Made by a program: the position numbers and the translations under genes. The notes beneath the pieces are model-generated. The model had not been told where the DNA came from. It ran no database searches and saw only the letters and a list, made by a program, of their open reading frames with translations. Shown one piece after another: positions 14,407 through 23,419 of a stretch of 33,713 nucleotides of DNA (the stretch's first letter is position 1; each line of letters starts with the position of its first letter). The DNA comes from Lishizhenia tianjinensis (GTDB lineage Bacteria > Bacteroidota > Bacteroidia > Flavobacteriales_D > Crocinitomicaceae), in assembly GCF_900116425.1 (NCBI RefSeq), contig NZ_FPAS01000008.1, positions 1-33,713 on the forward strand. The letters are read 5' to 3'.

Positions 14407-16203
14407 GTGGAAAACTACAAGGAAGACATCAAGTTTAAGCTCAAAACGCTCCCCGAAAAACCTGGGATTTACCAATATTTTAACGATAAGGGAAAGATCA
14501 TTTATGTAGGGAAGGCCAAAAACCTTAAACGTCGTGTTACTTCTTATTTTACTAAAAATCACGATACCGCTAAAACGAGAATACTCGTTAGAAACATACG
14601 TGATATCAAATATATTGTGGTAGACACAGAGTTGGATGCCTTGCTCTTGGAAAACAACTTGATTAAGAAGTACCAACCCAAGTACAATATTCAATTAAAA
14701 GACGATAAAACCTATCCGTGGATTTGTATCAAAAATGAACCTTTTCCACGAGTTTTTAGTACGCGTCGTATTGTAAAAGATGGTTCCCAGTATTTCGGAC
14801 CTTATCCTTCGGTGAAGGTAATGAATACACTTTTGGAGTTGATTCGAGAGCTATATCCCATACGTACTTGTAACCTCGATTTACACCAAAATAAAATAGA
14901 GGAGAAGAAGTACAAAGTCTGTTTAGAGTACCATATCGGGAATTGTTTAGGTCCGTGTGTAGGTAAAGATTCTAAAAAGAATTACGATGAGTACATCAAG
15001 CAAATTAAACACATTGTAAAGGGAAATATATCTTCGCTTATCAAAGATTTGAAAGAAAAAATGGCAGCTGCAGCAGAGCAATATGCCTTTGAAGAAGCCC
15101 AGAATTACAAGCTCAAAATAGAATCTTTAGAAAAGTACAAAGCCAAGTCAACCGTGGTTTCTCCTGTCATAGACAAGGTAGATGTAATTACCATGTTGCA
15201 AGATGAGAAAAGTGCTTTTGTAAATTACTTGATGATTGCCAATGGAGCTATTATCAATGGATTTACTGTGGAGGTGAAAAAGAACATGGCCGAAACCAAA
15301 GAAGAGATTTTGGCCTATGTGCTCTTGGAAATGCGCGAACGTTTCAAAAGTATATCGAAAGAAGTATTGGTAGAAGAAGATTTGAATTTAGAGTTTGATG
15401 AATTCAAATTCTTTACGCCGCAACGTGGAGATAAAAAATACTTGATAGATCTTTCTTTGAAGAATGCGCGTTTCTTCCAGATGGATAAATACAAGCAGGA
15501 GAAAATTAAAAATCCAGAGAAACACGCCAACAGGATTTTAGAGACCATACAAAAGGATTTCCGTTTGCAAGAATTACCGGTGCATATGGAGTGTTTCGAT
15601 AACTCTAACATTCAAGGGACAAATCCAGTTTCGGCATGTGTGGTGTTTAAAAATGCAAAACCAAGTAAAAAAGATTACCGCCATTTCAATATCAAAACAG
15701 TTGTAGGTCCAGATGATTATGCTTCCATGACAGAGGCTGTTTATAGACGTTATAAACGCTTATTGGACGAAGAAGAGCCCTTGCCACAGTTAATTGTGAT
15801 TGATGGAGGTAAAGGTCAGCTAGGAGCCGCTTTGGAAGCTTTGGAGCAATTAGGTTTACGTGGAAAAATTGCCATCGTGGGTATTGCCAAGCGTTTGGAG
15901 GAAATTTTCTTCCCAGGAGATAGTTTGCCTTTGTACCTCGACAAAAAATCCGAAAGTTTAAAGGTCATTCAACATATGCGTAACGAAGCCCACCGTTTTG
16001 GTATTACGCATCATAGAAACAGAAGAAGCAAGGCGGCATTGGTCTCAGAAATTACCCAAATCAACGGTATTGGACCCAAAACCCAAGAAGATTTGATGAA
16101 GGCTTTTAAAACCATTTCTAACATCAAAAAAGCAAAGAAAGAAGAAATAGAAAGTATAGTAGGTTTTTCTAAGGCCAAGTTGATTTGGGAGTATTTTCAT
16201 TAG
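14407..16203 (+). CDS. uvrC: Excinuclease ABC subunit C
   Basis: This 598-residue nuclease makes the dual incisions in UvrABC nucleotide excision repair. GIY-YIG domain: GIY at 20-22 and YVG at 33-35, with catalytic-region GKAKNLKRRV following. Cysteines in RTCNLDLHQNKI...YKVCLEYHIGNCLGPC resemble the Fe-S-cluster-binding set of UvrC. A UVR helix for UvrB contact lies near 200-235 (EQYAFEEAQNYKLKIESL). The RNase-H-like nuclease domain (ECFDNSNIQGTNPV, VIDGGKGQL) and helix-hairpin-helix end (INGIGPKTQEDLMKAF) complete it. GTG is used as start (MENYKEDIKF), since no ATG fits. It lies 59 bp after the photolyase operon, putting two UV-repair routes side by side. Confidence 0.95.
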   Translation: MENYKEDIKFKLKTLPEKPGIYQYFNDKGKIIYVGKAKNLKRRVTSYFTKNHDTAKTRILVRNIRDIKYIVVDTELDALLLENNLIKKYQPKYNIQLKDDKTYPWICIKNEPFPRVFSTRRIVKDGSQYFGPYPSVKVMNTLLELIRELYPIRTCNLDLHQNKIEEKKYKVCLEYHIGNCLGPCVGKDSKKNYDEYIKQIKHIVKGNISSLIKDLKEKMAAAAEQYAFEEAQNYKLKIESLEKYKAKSTVVSPVIDKVDVITMLQDEKSAFVNYLMIANGAIINGFTVEVKKNMAETKEEILAYVLLEMRERFKSISKEVLVEEDLNLEFDEFKFFTPQRGDKKYLIDLSLKNARFFQMDKYKQEKIKNPEKHANRILETIQKDFRLQELPVHMECFDNSNIQGTNPVSACVVFKNAKPSKKDYRHFNIKTVVGPDDYASMTEAVYRRYKRLLDEEEPLPQLIVIDGGKGQLGAALEALEQLGLRGKIAIVGIAKRLEEIFFPGDSLPLYLDKKSESLKVIQHMRNEAHRFGITHHRNRRSKAALVSEITQINGIGPKTQEDLMKAFKTISNIKKAKKEEIESIVGFSKAKLIWEYFH

Positions 16204-16281
16204 AGCTTATTTGTTTTGTGTAACCATTGATAGGTACTTCACTTATCCTCATAGCAAAACATAAAACCTAAATAATCAAGT

Positions 16282-16749
16282 ATGAAATACCACCTCCTGT
16301 TGTTGGGCTTTTGTTTAAGCCTATCCTCAATTGCTCAAATCAAAGTTCAATCACCAACTATCCATTATGTGAGTAATTGGGATCTAGAAGAAGTTAAATC
16401 TATTGCTTTAGGAGAGAAAATCCTATTTCAACAAAATTGTTCTCCAGGTTTACCTGAAAACATCACTAACGGAGTAGTATTCTTTGAAAATGTATACTTG
16501 GAAGAAGAGAGGATTTCAGTGACTATTACTTTTAAGGATACAGTGGTAGTTGGACTTACTTTTCATTTAAAAGCAAAACAATATCATGTGTTAAGTGAAT
16601 TAGGATTTGAAGAAATCATAGGCAATACTACGACATCCAAAAAAAGTTGGACATCAACTTACATTCAAGATGGTATCACCTCAGTGATTGTTGCAGATAG
16701 AAAAAAGATAGTAGTTGTTCAAAGCTATAACGATAGGGAAGGTGGGTGA
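16282..16749 (+). CDS. Small secreted protein, unknown function
   Basis: This 155-residue protein has a signal peptide (MKYHLLLLGFCLSLSS, cleavage after IAQ). The rest is beta-strand-rich, with VISV-type alternation (ERISVTITFKDTVVVGLTF, ITSVIVADRKKIVVVQSY). One Cys only in the mature protein (QQNCSPG). No family recognised. It sits 78 bp after uvrC with no visible terminator between, so read-through is possible. Codon use matches neighbours. Confidence 0.6.
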   Translation: MKYHLLLLGFCLSLSSIAQIKVQSPTIHYVSNWDLEEVKSIALGEKILFQQNCSPGLPENITNGVVFFENVYLEEERISVTITFKDTVVVGLTFHLKAKQYHVLSELGFEEIIGNTTTSKKSWTSTYIQDGITSVIVADRKKIVVVQSYNDREGG

Positions 16750-16876
16750 TTTTATTGGTGAGCTGCTGCTGACACCCTTTTAGATTAGAAAAAAGGTTAA
16801 AAAATGTCAGTTGTTAAATTGAGCTATTATTTTCGTCTTACTTTAAATCTATAACCAGAGCATTTATAAAATATCA

Positions 16877-17553
16877 ATGTCTAAATTTCTAACCATCATT
16901 ATTTCTGTTATTTGTTTAAGCTCCTGTGCAAAAGTGATTACAAGAGCCATAGGAATAAAACAACCCAAACTGTATCTAACACGAGAACTTTCTGAAGTAG
17001 AAAATAGTAAACGTATCACGCGTTTTGGAGAAAGCGAATTTTTGTTTTTGTACAGAGATAGTGGTCATGTAGATTATGTTGAGAATTATGAGAAGGATGA
17101 ATATAATTTTTCCTTATTACCTCAGATTTTAATAGTAATGGAGAGAAAGCAGAATATAGACATTTGGTAAGGAATTGTTATAGAAAGGAATTCCGTCAAT
17201 TGGTAAAACAGGAAACTCCTTTAGATAGTTTACGTTGGTTAAAGGATTCTTTAAATCTTCGAACCTATTTAACGCATTTGCATAATGAGGATGGTGTTGC
17301 TTTTGAAGATTTAACTTTGCCGAAAGTAGACTATTACATTGTGCAAGATTGTAATGCTTTTATGTATGGTTTTCAAAAGAGAAATGAAAAAGCCATTGCT
17401 GAATATTTTGAGGGTAAAACTGTATTGAGAATATACATTAACAAAGACATGATAGCTACTGAAGCCAAATCTTACCCCAAAGAATTATTTGATTTTGATG
17501 TGGATACTTTGTCTAAGTCAGAGATGAGAAAGGCAAGTATTGAGTATAAATAA
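16877..17553 (+). pseudogene. Frameshifted lipoprotein gene
   Basis: The ATG at 16877 opens a lipoprotein (MSKFLTII signal, lipobox CLSSC, Cys17), but this frame ends at 17170 after 97 residues. The coding signal continues in another frame to 17553 (129 residues from a TTG at 17164, with no proper start or ribosome site). Upstream of that TTG, frame 2 is open back to the five-T run at 17107-17111. Adding one T there gives an uninterrupted reading YNFFLITSDFNSNGEKAEY joining both parts into about 225 residues. So a one-base deletion in a homopolymer (real mutation, phase-variable tract or read error) splits one gene. Function unknown; the C-terminal part contains KVDYYIVQDCNAFMYGF. Confidence 0.7.
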
Positions 17554-17569
17554 CAGTTGATAAGTATTG

Positions 17570-18298
17570 TTATTTCCTTGTCTTCAAATTTCTTATATCC
17601 AACAAGAAATCCAAGTCTTCTTCTAGCTTATTACCAACCACCAAAATATTGACAGTTTTTAAGTTTTCCAACTGTTCAATGGATCGTAAACCACCACCTA
17701 CAACTATGGGTAAGGTGGTTTTTTCTTGTAGGGCTTTCACAATTTTCGGGTCAACACTTTCTGTAGCACCAGAGCCCGCATCTAAATAAATGAGTTGTTT
17801 GCCCTGGAGTTCTCCGGCTATAGCTGTATTGGTTATCAAAGAAATTTGGTCTTGCGGTAAAGGTGTAGTTTGACTCACATAAGCCACTGCACTTTGTTTT
17901 CCACCATCAATTAATAAATAAGCAGTGGGTATCACTTCCAAATTCATAGCCTTGATATCTGAAGCATTTTGAATGTGCTGTCCAATGAGATATTCTGGAT
18001 TTCTCCCCGATAAGAGGCTTAAATAGAGCAGGGCATCCGCATCTTCAGAAACTTGATGATAATTACCAGGAAACAACACCAAAGGTATTAAAGTGAGCGC
18101 CTTTAAAGATCTTATTACAAAATCCAATTGTGTCTTATTAGCTGTACTTCCTCCCACAAAAAAGTAATCGATACCCGCAAATTCAGCTTTTTTAATTAAA
18201 TCTCGTAAGTATTCAACGTCCTGACTCTTCTCAGGGTCTATTAACACGGCAATTTGTCCTGTTTTGGCTTTGAATTGATCTAAAAGCTTAGTTGTCAT
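17570..18298 (-). CDS. Geranylgeranylglyceryl/heptaprenylglyceryl phosphate synthase family
   Basis: This 242-residue TIM-barrel prenyltransferase joins sn-glycerol-1-phosphate to a polyprenyl diphosphate, the first step to archaeal-type ether lipids. Motifs: QIAVLIDPEK, FFVGGSTANKT, PLVLFPGNYHQVSEDADALLYLSLLSGRN (cut here: the FPG phosphate/diphosphate region), YLDAGSGATESV and PIVVGGGLRS phosphate-binding loops. The ATG at 18298 (MTTKLLDQ) is preferred over an in-frame TTG at 18304. It overlaps the PPTase gene by 11 bp. Such enzymes are widespread in Bacteroidota and have been shown active in Flavobacterium, though the lipid's role in these bacteria is unclear. Chain length of the prenyl donor cannot be read here. 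Confidence 0.88.
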   Translation of the reverse strand: MTTKLLDQFKAKTGQIAVLIDPEKSQDVEYLRDLIKKAEFAGIDYFFVGGSTANKTQLDFVIRSLKALTLIPLVLFPGNYHQVSEDADALLYLSLLSGRNPEYLIGQHIQNASDIKAMNLEVIPTAYLLIDGGKQSAVAYVSQTTPLPQDQISLITNTAIAGELQGKQLIYLDAGSGATESVDPKIVKALQEKTTLPIVVGGGLRSIEQLENLKTVNILVVGNKLEEDLDFLLDIRNLKTRK

Positions 18299-18917
18299 AG
18301 TCAAAATAAGCTTCTGCGTTGATGGAAATTACAAAATCCTTATGCGTCAAGACTTTCATTTCTACACGGCGTGTTAAAAATGGATTAATGATGTTTCCTA
18401 TCCAGTTTTCTTGATCAATTTTATGTAATAAAAGCTCCTTGGCAAAAATGATTTCTTTTCGTCCGGCCAATTTGTACAAGGCTTCTTTAGCACTCCACAC
18501 TTTGATCATTTCTTCGGTAGAATCCACATCAAAAGTGGCTTTCTCTTTTTCACTTAAAAACTTGTGTTTTACACGGTGTACTTTTTCTCTTATGGGTTCT
18601 AAATCGAGTCCGACTGCATGATGTTTGCAAAAAGCGAGTCCAACAACATTGGTAGAATGAGAAATAGAAATATATCCTTCACCTTCTATGTAGGGTGCAC
18701 CAATAGAATTGTAAAGTATCTCATCGTTACCAAATTTGGTAGTTCTTAAAATTCGCGTGGCCACATATTCTCTTCTTCTGTTGGGATGCGAAAAAGTGGC
18801 TAGTTTTTCTAGTTCAGAAGGTAGCAAATTGTGTAGATGTTCCTCAAGAGGGAAGTCTTGATAATACATCAAATGTACATCCACATCATTAACGGTAATT
18901 TGCTCAAAAGTAAACAT
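18288..18917 (-). CDS. 4'-phosphopantetheinyl transferase, Sfp type
   Basis: This 209-residue enzyme transfers phosphopantetheine from CoA onto a carrier-protein serine. The signature is present: AVGLDLEPI (Mg2+-binding D-x-E) and VWSAKEALYKLAG (W-x-x-KEA-x-x-K), with ISHSTNVVGLAF before them. Length fits the Sfp/AcpT group. It precedes and overlaps the GGGP-synthase gene on the same strand. No PKS/NRPS genes are in the window, so it may be the general acyl-carrier-protein activating enzyme; an AcpS gene elsewhere would change that view. Confidence 0.85.
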   Translation of the reverse strand: MFTFEQITVNDVDVHLMYYQDFPLEEHLHNLLPSELEKLATFSHPNRRREYVATRILRTTKFGNDEILYNSIGAPYIEGEGYISISHSTNVVGLAFCKHHAVGLDLEPIREKVHRVKHKFLSEKEKATFDVDSTEEMIKVWSAKEALYKLAGRKEIIFAKELLLHKIDQENWIGNIINPFLTRRVEMKVLTHKDFVISINAEAYFDYDN

Positions 18918-18982
18918 GGTGAAAAGATAAGAATTCTTGATGTTTTTAAGGTTTAGAAGCTTTGTTTTGTTTGAAATGGAAA

Positions 18983-19156
18983 CTGAATATCCGCTTTCTG
19001 ACCAATCATTAAACCCTTGATTTTTGTGGGTATTTACCTCAAATTATTTTTTACAAATGTTTATAACTATGAAATGACTAAAAATAGAAACCTGAGTATG
19101 GTTGTAAGTCATAGATATAACTAGGTTTTTTAATTGGTAACATAGCGGATATTCAG
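18983..19156. repeat. 13-bp inverted repeat pair flanking 148 bp
   Basis: CTGAATATCCGCT at 18983-18995 is repeated exactly, inverted, as AGCGGATATTCAG at 19144-19156. Between them lies AT-rich non-coding sequence. The arrangement fits a small non-autonomous transposable element or a pair of binding sites; clear target duplications are not visible (only A-rich flanks on both sides). It sits in the 290-bp gap between the divergent PPTase and OmpA genes. Confidence 0.45.
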
Positions 19157-19207
19157 AAAAGTTGTAACAATTGGTAAACTCAGCGTTACATGGCAAAACC
19201 TTAAAAT

Positions 19208-20023
19208 ATGAAAGGATTTATTACCACTTGCATACTACTGTTAGCAGCTTATACCTTCGGACAACAATCCACAGTATTTACTTTCTATTTTGAAACGAAT
19301 CAAGCTACTTTTTCAGAAAAGAAATTCATTGAGCTAGAGAAGTTAATAGATACTGTTGAGGTACTTGCAGTTAATATCCTAACAAGTTGTGATGACGTGG
19401 GAAGTGAAGAAAGTAACCTTGTATTATCACAAAGAAGAGCCGATTTTTTAATGAGCTATTTACGGAAGAACAAGAAATGGACGTACATAAATATTCAAAG
19501 TAAGGCTTTGGGAGAAATAGCCTTAAAAGACACTACTATTTCTATTCAAAACCAAAGGACAAAGAATAGAAAGGGAGAGGTGAGGTTGACTTACAGACTT
19601 ATTGAATCTATTGAGAAGGAAGAAATTGTAGCAGTACAGGTGAATGAAAGTGCCCTGTCTTTAACAAATGTTGTGAAAGGAGAGAAAATAAGATTGGAAG
19701 CAATACAGTTTGTAGGAGGGAAGGATGAGTTTTTAAGTTCGGCATATCCAGTTTTAAATGAAATGTTGAACCAGCTGAAATCGAATCCTAATGTAAAGAT
19801 TGAAATACAGGGGCATGTTTGTTGTATGACCAATGGTGAAGAAGGAGAAAATCTAGTAACAGGTAGAAGGACCCTTTCTGAGGATAGAGCTCGTGCGGTT
19901 TATAATTACTTGATTCATTATGGAATTAGCAAGGATAGATTGAGTTATGTAGGATTAAAAGGTCAGTTCCAAACAGGAGTAAATAACCTTGCGGATAGGC
20001 GTGTAGAAATATTAATAAAGTAA
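19208..20023 (+). CDS. OmpA-family protein with two OmpA-like domains
   Basis: This 271-residue exported protein has a signal peptide (MKGFITTCILLLAA, cleavage near FGQ). Residues about 22-125 form a degenerate OmpA-like domain (FTFYFETNQATFSE start, SQRRADFLMSYL helix). Residues about 150-271 form the complete one: IQFVGGKDEF, KIEIQGHVCCMTNG, LSEDRARAVYNYLIHYGI, NLADRRVEILI. OmpA C-terminal domains bind peptidoglycan, anchoring the cell envelope. The GHVCC variant with adjacent cysteines could form a disulfide or metal site. No beta-barrel or TPR/PD40 region precedes, so it is periplasmic rather than integral. Ends before a bidirectional terminator. Confidence 0.8.
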   Translation: MKGFITTCILLLAAYTFGQQSTVFTFYFETNQATFSEKKFIELEKLIDTVEVLAVNILTSCDDVGSEESNLVLSQRRADFLMSYLRKNKKWTYINIQSKALGEIALKDTTISIQNQRTKNRKGEVRLTYRLIESIEKEEIVAVQVNESALSLTNVVKGEKIRLEAIQFVGGKDEFLSSAYPVLNEMLNQLKSNPNVKIEIQGHVCCMTNGEEGENLVTGRRTLSEDRARAVYNYLIHYGISKDRLSYVGLKGQFQTGVNNLADRRVEILIK

Positions 20024-20101
20024 TTAGGTACTCTACAATTTTAGCAGCAATTGACACGTAATAGTTAGAGCATAAGAACGTTTCATATGTAGAGTGTAAA
20101 A

Positions 20102-20127
20102 AGCACCTCGGTTGAGGTGCTTTTTTT
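20102..20127. terminator. Bidirectional Rho-independent terminator
   Basis: AGCACCTC (20102-20109) pairs with GAGGTGCT (20114-20121) around a GGTT loop, followed by T7 on the plus strand and, for the minus strand, T-rich sequence. It ends the OmpA transcript, and its T-run overlaps the TAA stop (20126-20128) of the convergent fic gene, which it can also terminate. Confidence 0.9.
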
Positions 20128-21169
20128 ATGATCTTAAAATTGAAATATAACGTTGTAAAGATTTAATTTCTGTATCTATGATGAAATTGTAGAAATCATC
20201 TTTGTCTCCTTCAACTTGTGCTTTTTCAAGACTTTCGTAATAGTTCATCCTGTTGCTTAAATCTCCTTTTATATCGGCGATAACAAAGCCATGACTCAAT
20301 AGAACTAGATTCATTACTAATCGAGCGGTTCTACCATTTCCATCTATAAAAGGGTGTATGGTAACTAACCTTTCGTGCATCTCAGCTGCTAAGATTACTG
20401 GATGGTATTTGTACTTGTTGGCTTCATACCAAAAAAAATAATCTTCCATTTGCTTGTTAACCAAATAGGGTGCAGGAGGCATGTGTTGACTCCCTTGAAT
20501 CATTACTTGAACATTTCTGTATTTTCCGGCCTCTTTTTGGTTAATACCCCGCAATATGAGGTTGTGTAATTGCAAAACCTCTCGTTCTGAAAAAGCAATT
20601 TTTTTATGAATGATTTCTTTTAAATATTCCAAAGCCTCTTGATGGTTGATTGCCTCCAAATGTTCATTCATAGATTTTCCAGAAATGGTTAACCCTTGAT
20701 TTACCACCAAATCAGTTTCTCTTAGGGTAAGTGTATTGCCCTCTATTTTATTACTATTGAAAGTGTACTCTAATTCTAAAGCTTGAGCAACCCTATAGCT
20801 ATCAAAACTTCTTAACTGTTGTAATTCAGAAAGCAATTCATCGAGGTACTTTAATTTATCTTCAAAGTGTTCGTAGGGTCTGGGCTGTCTGCTGTTGTAT
20901 TCAACAACGTCTTCCATAACCATCTGTAATGCCCTTTCAGCAATCTGGTAATCGTCTATTTGAGAAATGATTTTTTCTTTCATCCACCACGCTAAGGCAT
21001 CATCTAATGGAAGTTGTAAATGTTTCGCTAAGAGGATGATTTGTTGTTTGGTGGGAAGTCTTTTGCCATTTTCAAATTTACTGATTAAGGCCTGATCGAT
21101 CCCACTGATTTGTGCCAAGTCCTTAACTTTCAACTGTAAATTGGTACGTTGTGTTTTAAGGATATTCAT
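20126..21169 (-). CDS. Fic-family protein with N-terminal HTH domain
   Basis: The ATG at 21169 gives 347 residues; an in-frame TTG at 21196 is part of the promoter. Residues 1-62 are an XRE-type HTH (LKVKDLAQISGIDQALISKF, then LPTKQQIILLAKHL). The Fic core has HPFIDGNGR at 272-280, the full HPFx[D/E]GNGR active site that transfers AMP or another nucleotide moiety to protein hydroxyls. The inhibitory-helix motif [ST]xxxE[GN] is present as SNKIEG (Ser139, Glu143, Gly144) N-terminal to the core, making it a class II, self-inhibited Fic. The HTH suggests autoregulation or DNA-linked action. No toxin or antitoxin partner is adjacent. Target unknown. Confidence 0.88.
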   Translation of the reverse strand: MNILKTQRTNLQLKVKDLAQISGIDQALISKFENGKRLPTKQQIILLAKHLQLPLDDALAWWMKEKIISQIDDYQIAERALQMVMEDVVEYNSRQPRPYEHFEDKLKYLDELLSELQQLRSFDSYRVAQALELEYTFNSNKIEGNTLTLRETDLVVNQGLTISGKSMNEHLEAINHQEALEYLKEIIHKKIAFSEREVLQLHNLILRGINQKEAGKYRNVQVMIQGSQHMPPAPYLVNKQMEDYFFWYEANKYKYHPVILAAEMHERLVTIHPFIDGNGRTARLVMNLVLLSHGFVIADIKGDLSNRMNYYESLEKAQVEGDKDDFYNFIIDTEIKSLQRYISILRS

Positions 21170-21193
21170 TTTAATTGACGTATTATTTCTTGA

Positions 21194-21225
21194 CAAATTT
21201 AGTCATTTTTATTTGGTCTTCCAAA
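21194..21225 (-). promoter_or_regulatory. Promoter of the fic gene
   Basis: On the minus strand TTTG (21225-21222), 20 bp, TAAATTTG (21201-21194) match the Bacteroidota consensus in sequence and spacing. The start codon follows about 24 bp later. The -33 TTTG lies within the T-run of the groEL terminator on the same strand. Confidence 0.7.
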
Positions 21226-21254
21226 AAAAGAGAGTCCCTTAATAAGAGACTCTC
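21223..21254 (-). terminator. Rho-independent terminator of groESL
   Basis: GAGAGTC (21230-21236) pairs with GACTCTC (21248-21254), extended inward by CTTA/TAAG; on the minus strand T7 follows. It lies about 75 nt after the groEL stop and ends that transcript before the fic promoter. Confidence 0.85.
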
Positions 21255-21269
21255 CATATATATTGCCAG

Positions 21270-21323
21270 CCTAACTATCTGTAAAAACAGGAAATTAGGA
21301 CAGAGAAATCCGCCGAAGCGGAT
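21270..21323 (-). other. Structured groEL 3' untranslated region
   Basis: Two hairpins precede the terminator. ATCCGC-TTCG-GCGGAT (21323-21308, minus strand) is a stem with a cUUCGg tetraloop, an exceptionally stable RNA fold, 5 bp after the groEL stop codon. CCTAA...CTGT/ACAG...TTAGG (21270-21299) is a nested weaker stem. Likely protects the mRNA 3' end. Confidence 0.55.
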
Positions 21324-21328
21324 ATAAA

Positions 21329-22969
<1,641 letters not shown>

Positions 22970-22983
22970 CTAAACTTTTTAAA

Positions 22984-23259
22984 TTATCCTACGATTCCGT
23001 AAATGTCTGCTTCTCTCATGATAAGGTAAGTTTTACCCTCCAATTTGATTTCAGTTCCTGAGTACTGACCATAGATTACGCTATCGCCAACTTTTACCGT
23101 CATAGGCTCGTCTGGTTTACCATTTCCGGCAGCAACGATAGTTCCTCTCAATGGTTTCTCTTTCGCTGTATCTGGAATAATAATTCCACTTGCTGTCTTT
23201 TCTTCTGCAGGTGCCGGCTCAATAAGAACGCGGTCTGCTAATGGTTTCATTAATGACAT
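22984..23259 (-). CDS. groES: Co-chaperonin GroES
   Basis: This 91-residue lid subunit caps GroEL rings. [20 protein letters not shown] and the mobile-loop region [13 protein letters not shown] are typical, as is the [14 protein letters not shown] strand before the C-terminus. It leads the groESL operon. Start choice [11 protein letters not shown] (ATG 23259) versus the internal Met4 (23250) is not decided by sequence; most homologues begin near the second Met. Upstream region 23260-23345 has no CIRCE element. Confidence 0.97.
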   Translation of the reverse strand: MSLMKPLADRVLIEPAPAEEKTASGIIIPDTAKEKPLRGTIVAAGNGKPDEPMTVKVGDSVIYGQYSGTEIKLEGKTYLIMREADIYGIVG

Positions 23260-23298
23260 ATCTATTTGTGTTTATGTAAAATTTATATGTTGCTGCTT

Positions 23299-23327
23299 GT
23301 CGAAAAATATGCCAAAGCATTTTTGAC
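23299..23327 (-). promoter_or_regulatory. Imperfect palindrome upstream of groES
   Basis: GTCgAAAAAtaTGC (23299-23312) faces GCATTTTTGAC (23317-23327) across CAAA. It lies 40 bp upstream of the groES ATG, where a heat-shock operator would be expected. The CIRCE repeat (TTAGCACTC-N9-GAGTGCTAA) is absent. Role as operator is inferred from position only. Confidence 0.3.
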
Positions 23328-23337
23328 AGTTGAAAGC

Positions 23338-23373
23338 AAAAAAAATGTCAGTATGCGTGACATACTGACATTT
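23338..23373 (-). terminator. Rho-independent terminator after secG
   Basis: AAATGTCAGTATG (23343-23355) and CATACTGACATTT (23361-23373) form a perfect 13-bp stem with a CGTGA loop. On the minus strand it is followed by T8. It separates the secG transcript from groESL. Confidence 0.88.
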
Positions 23374-23419
23374 AAAAATATAGTTTAAGCCCAATAAGAA
23401 TGACGAAATGCCACGCTTA

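Noticed and set aside
14128-14694. 188-codon minus-strand frame across the redoxin/uvrC junction
   Set aside because: Antisense to two supported genes; composition is that of a shadow frame and it would span the uvrC start region.
17546-17575. ATAACA/TGTTAT inverted repeat between the convergent lipoprotein and GGGPS genes
   Set aside because: Only six AT-rich base pairs with a 12-nt loop and a poor T-run; not convincing as a terminator.
21170-21196. TTG start extending the Fic protein by nine residues
   Set aside because: This TTG is the end of the TAAATTTG promoter element, so it is not in the mRNA.
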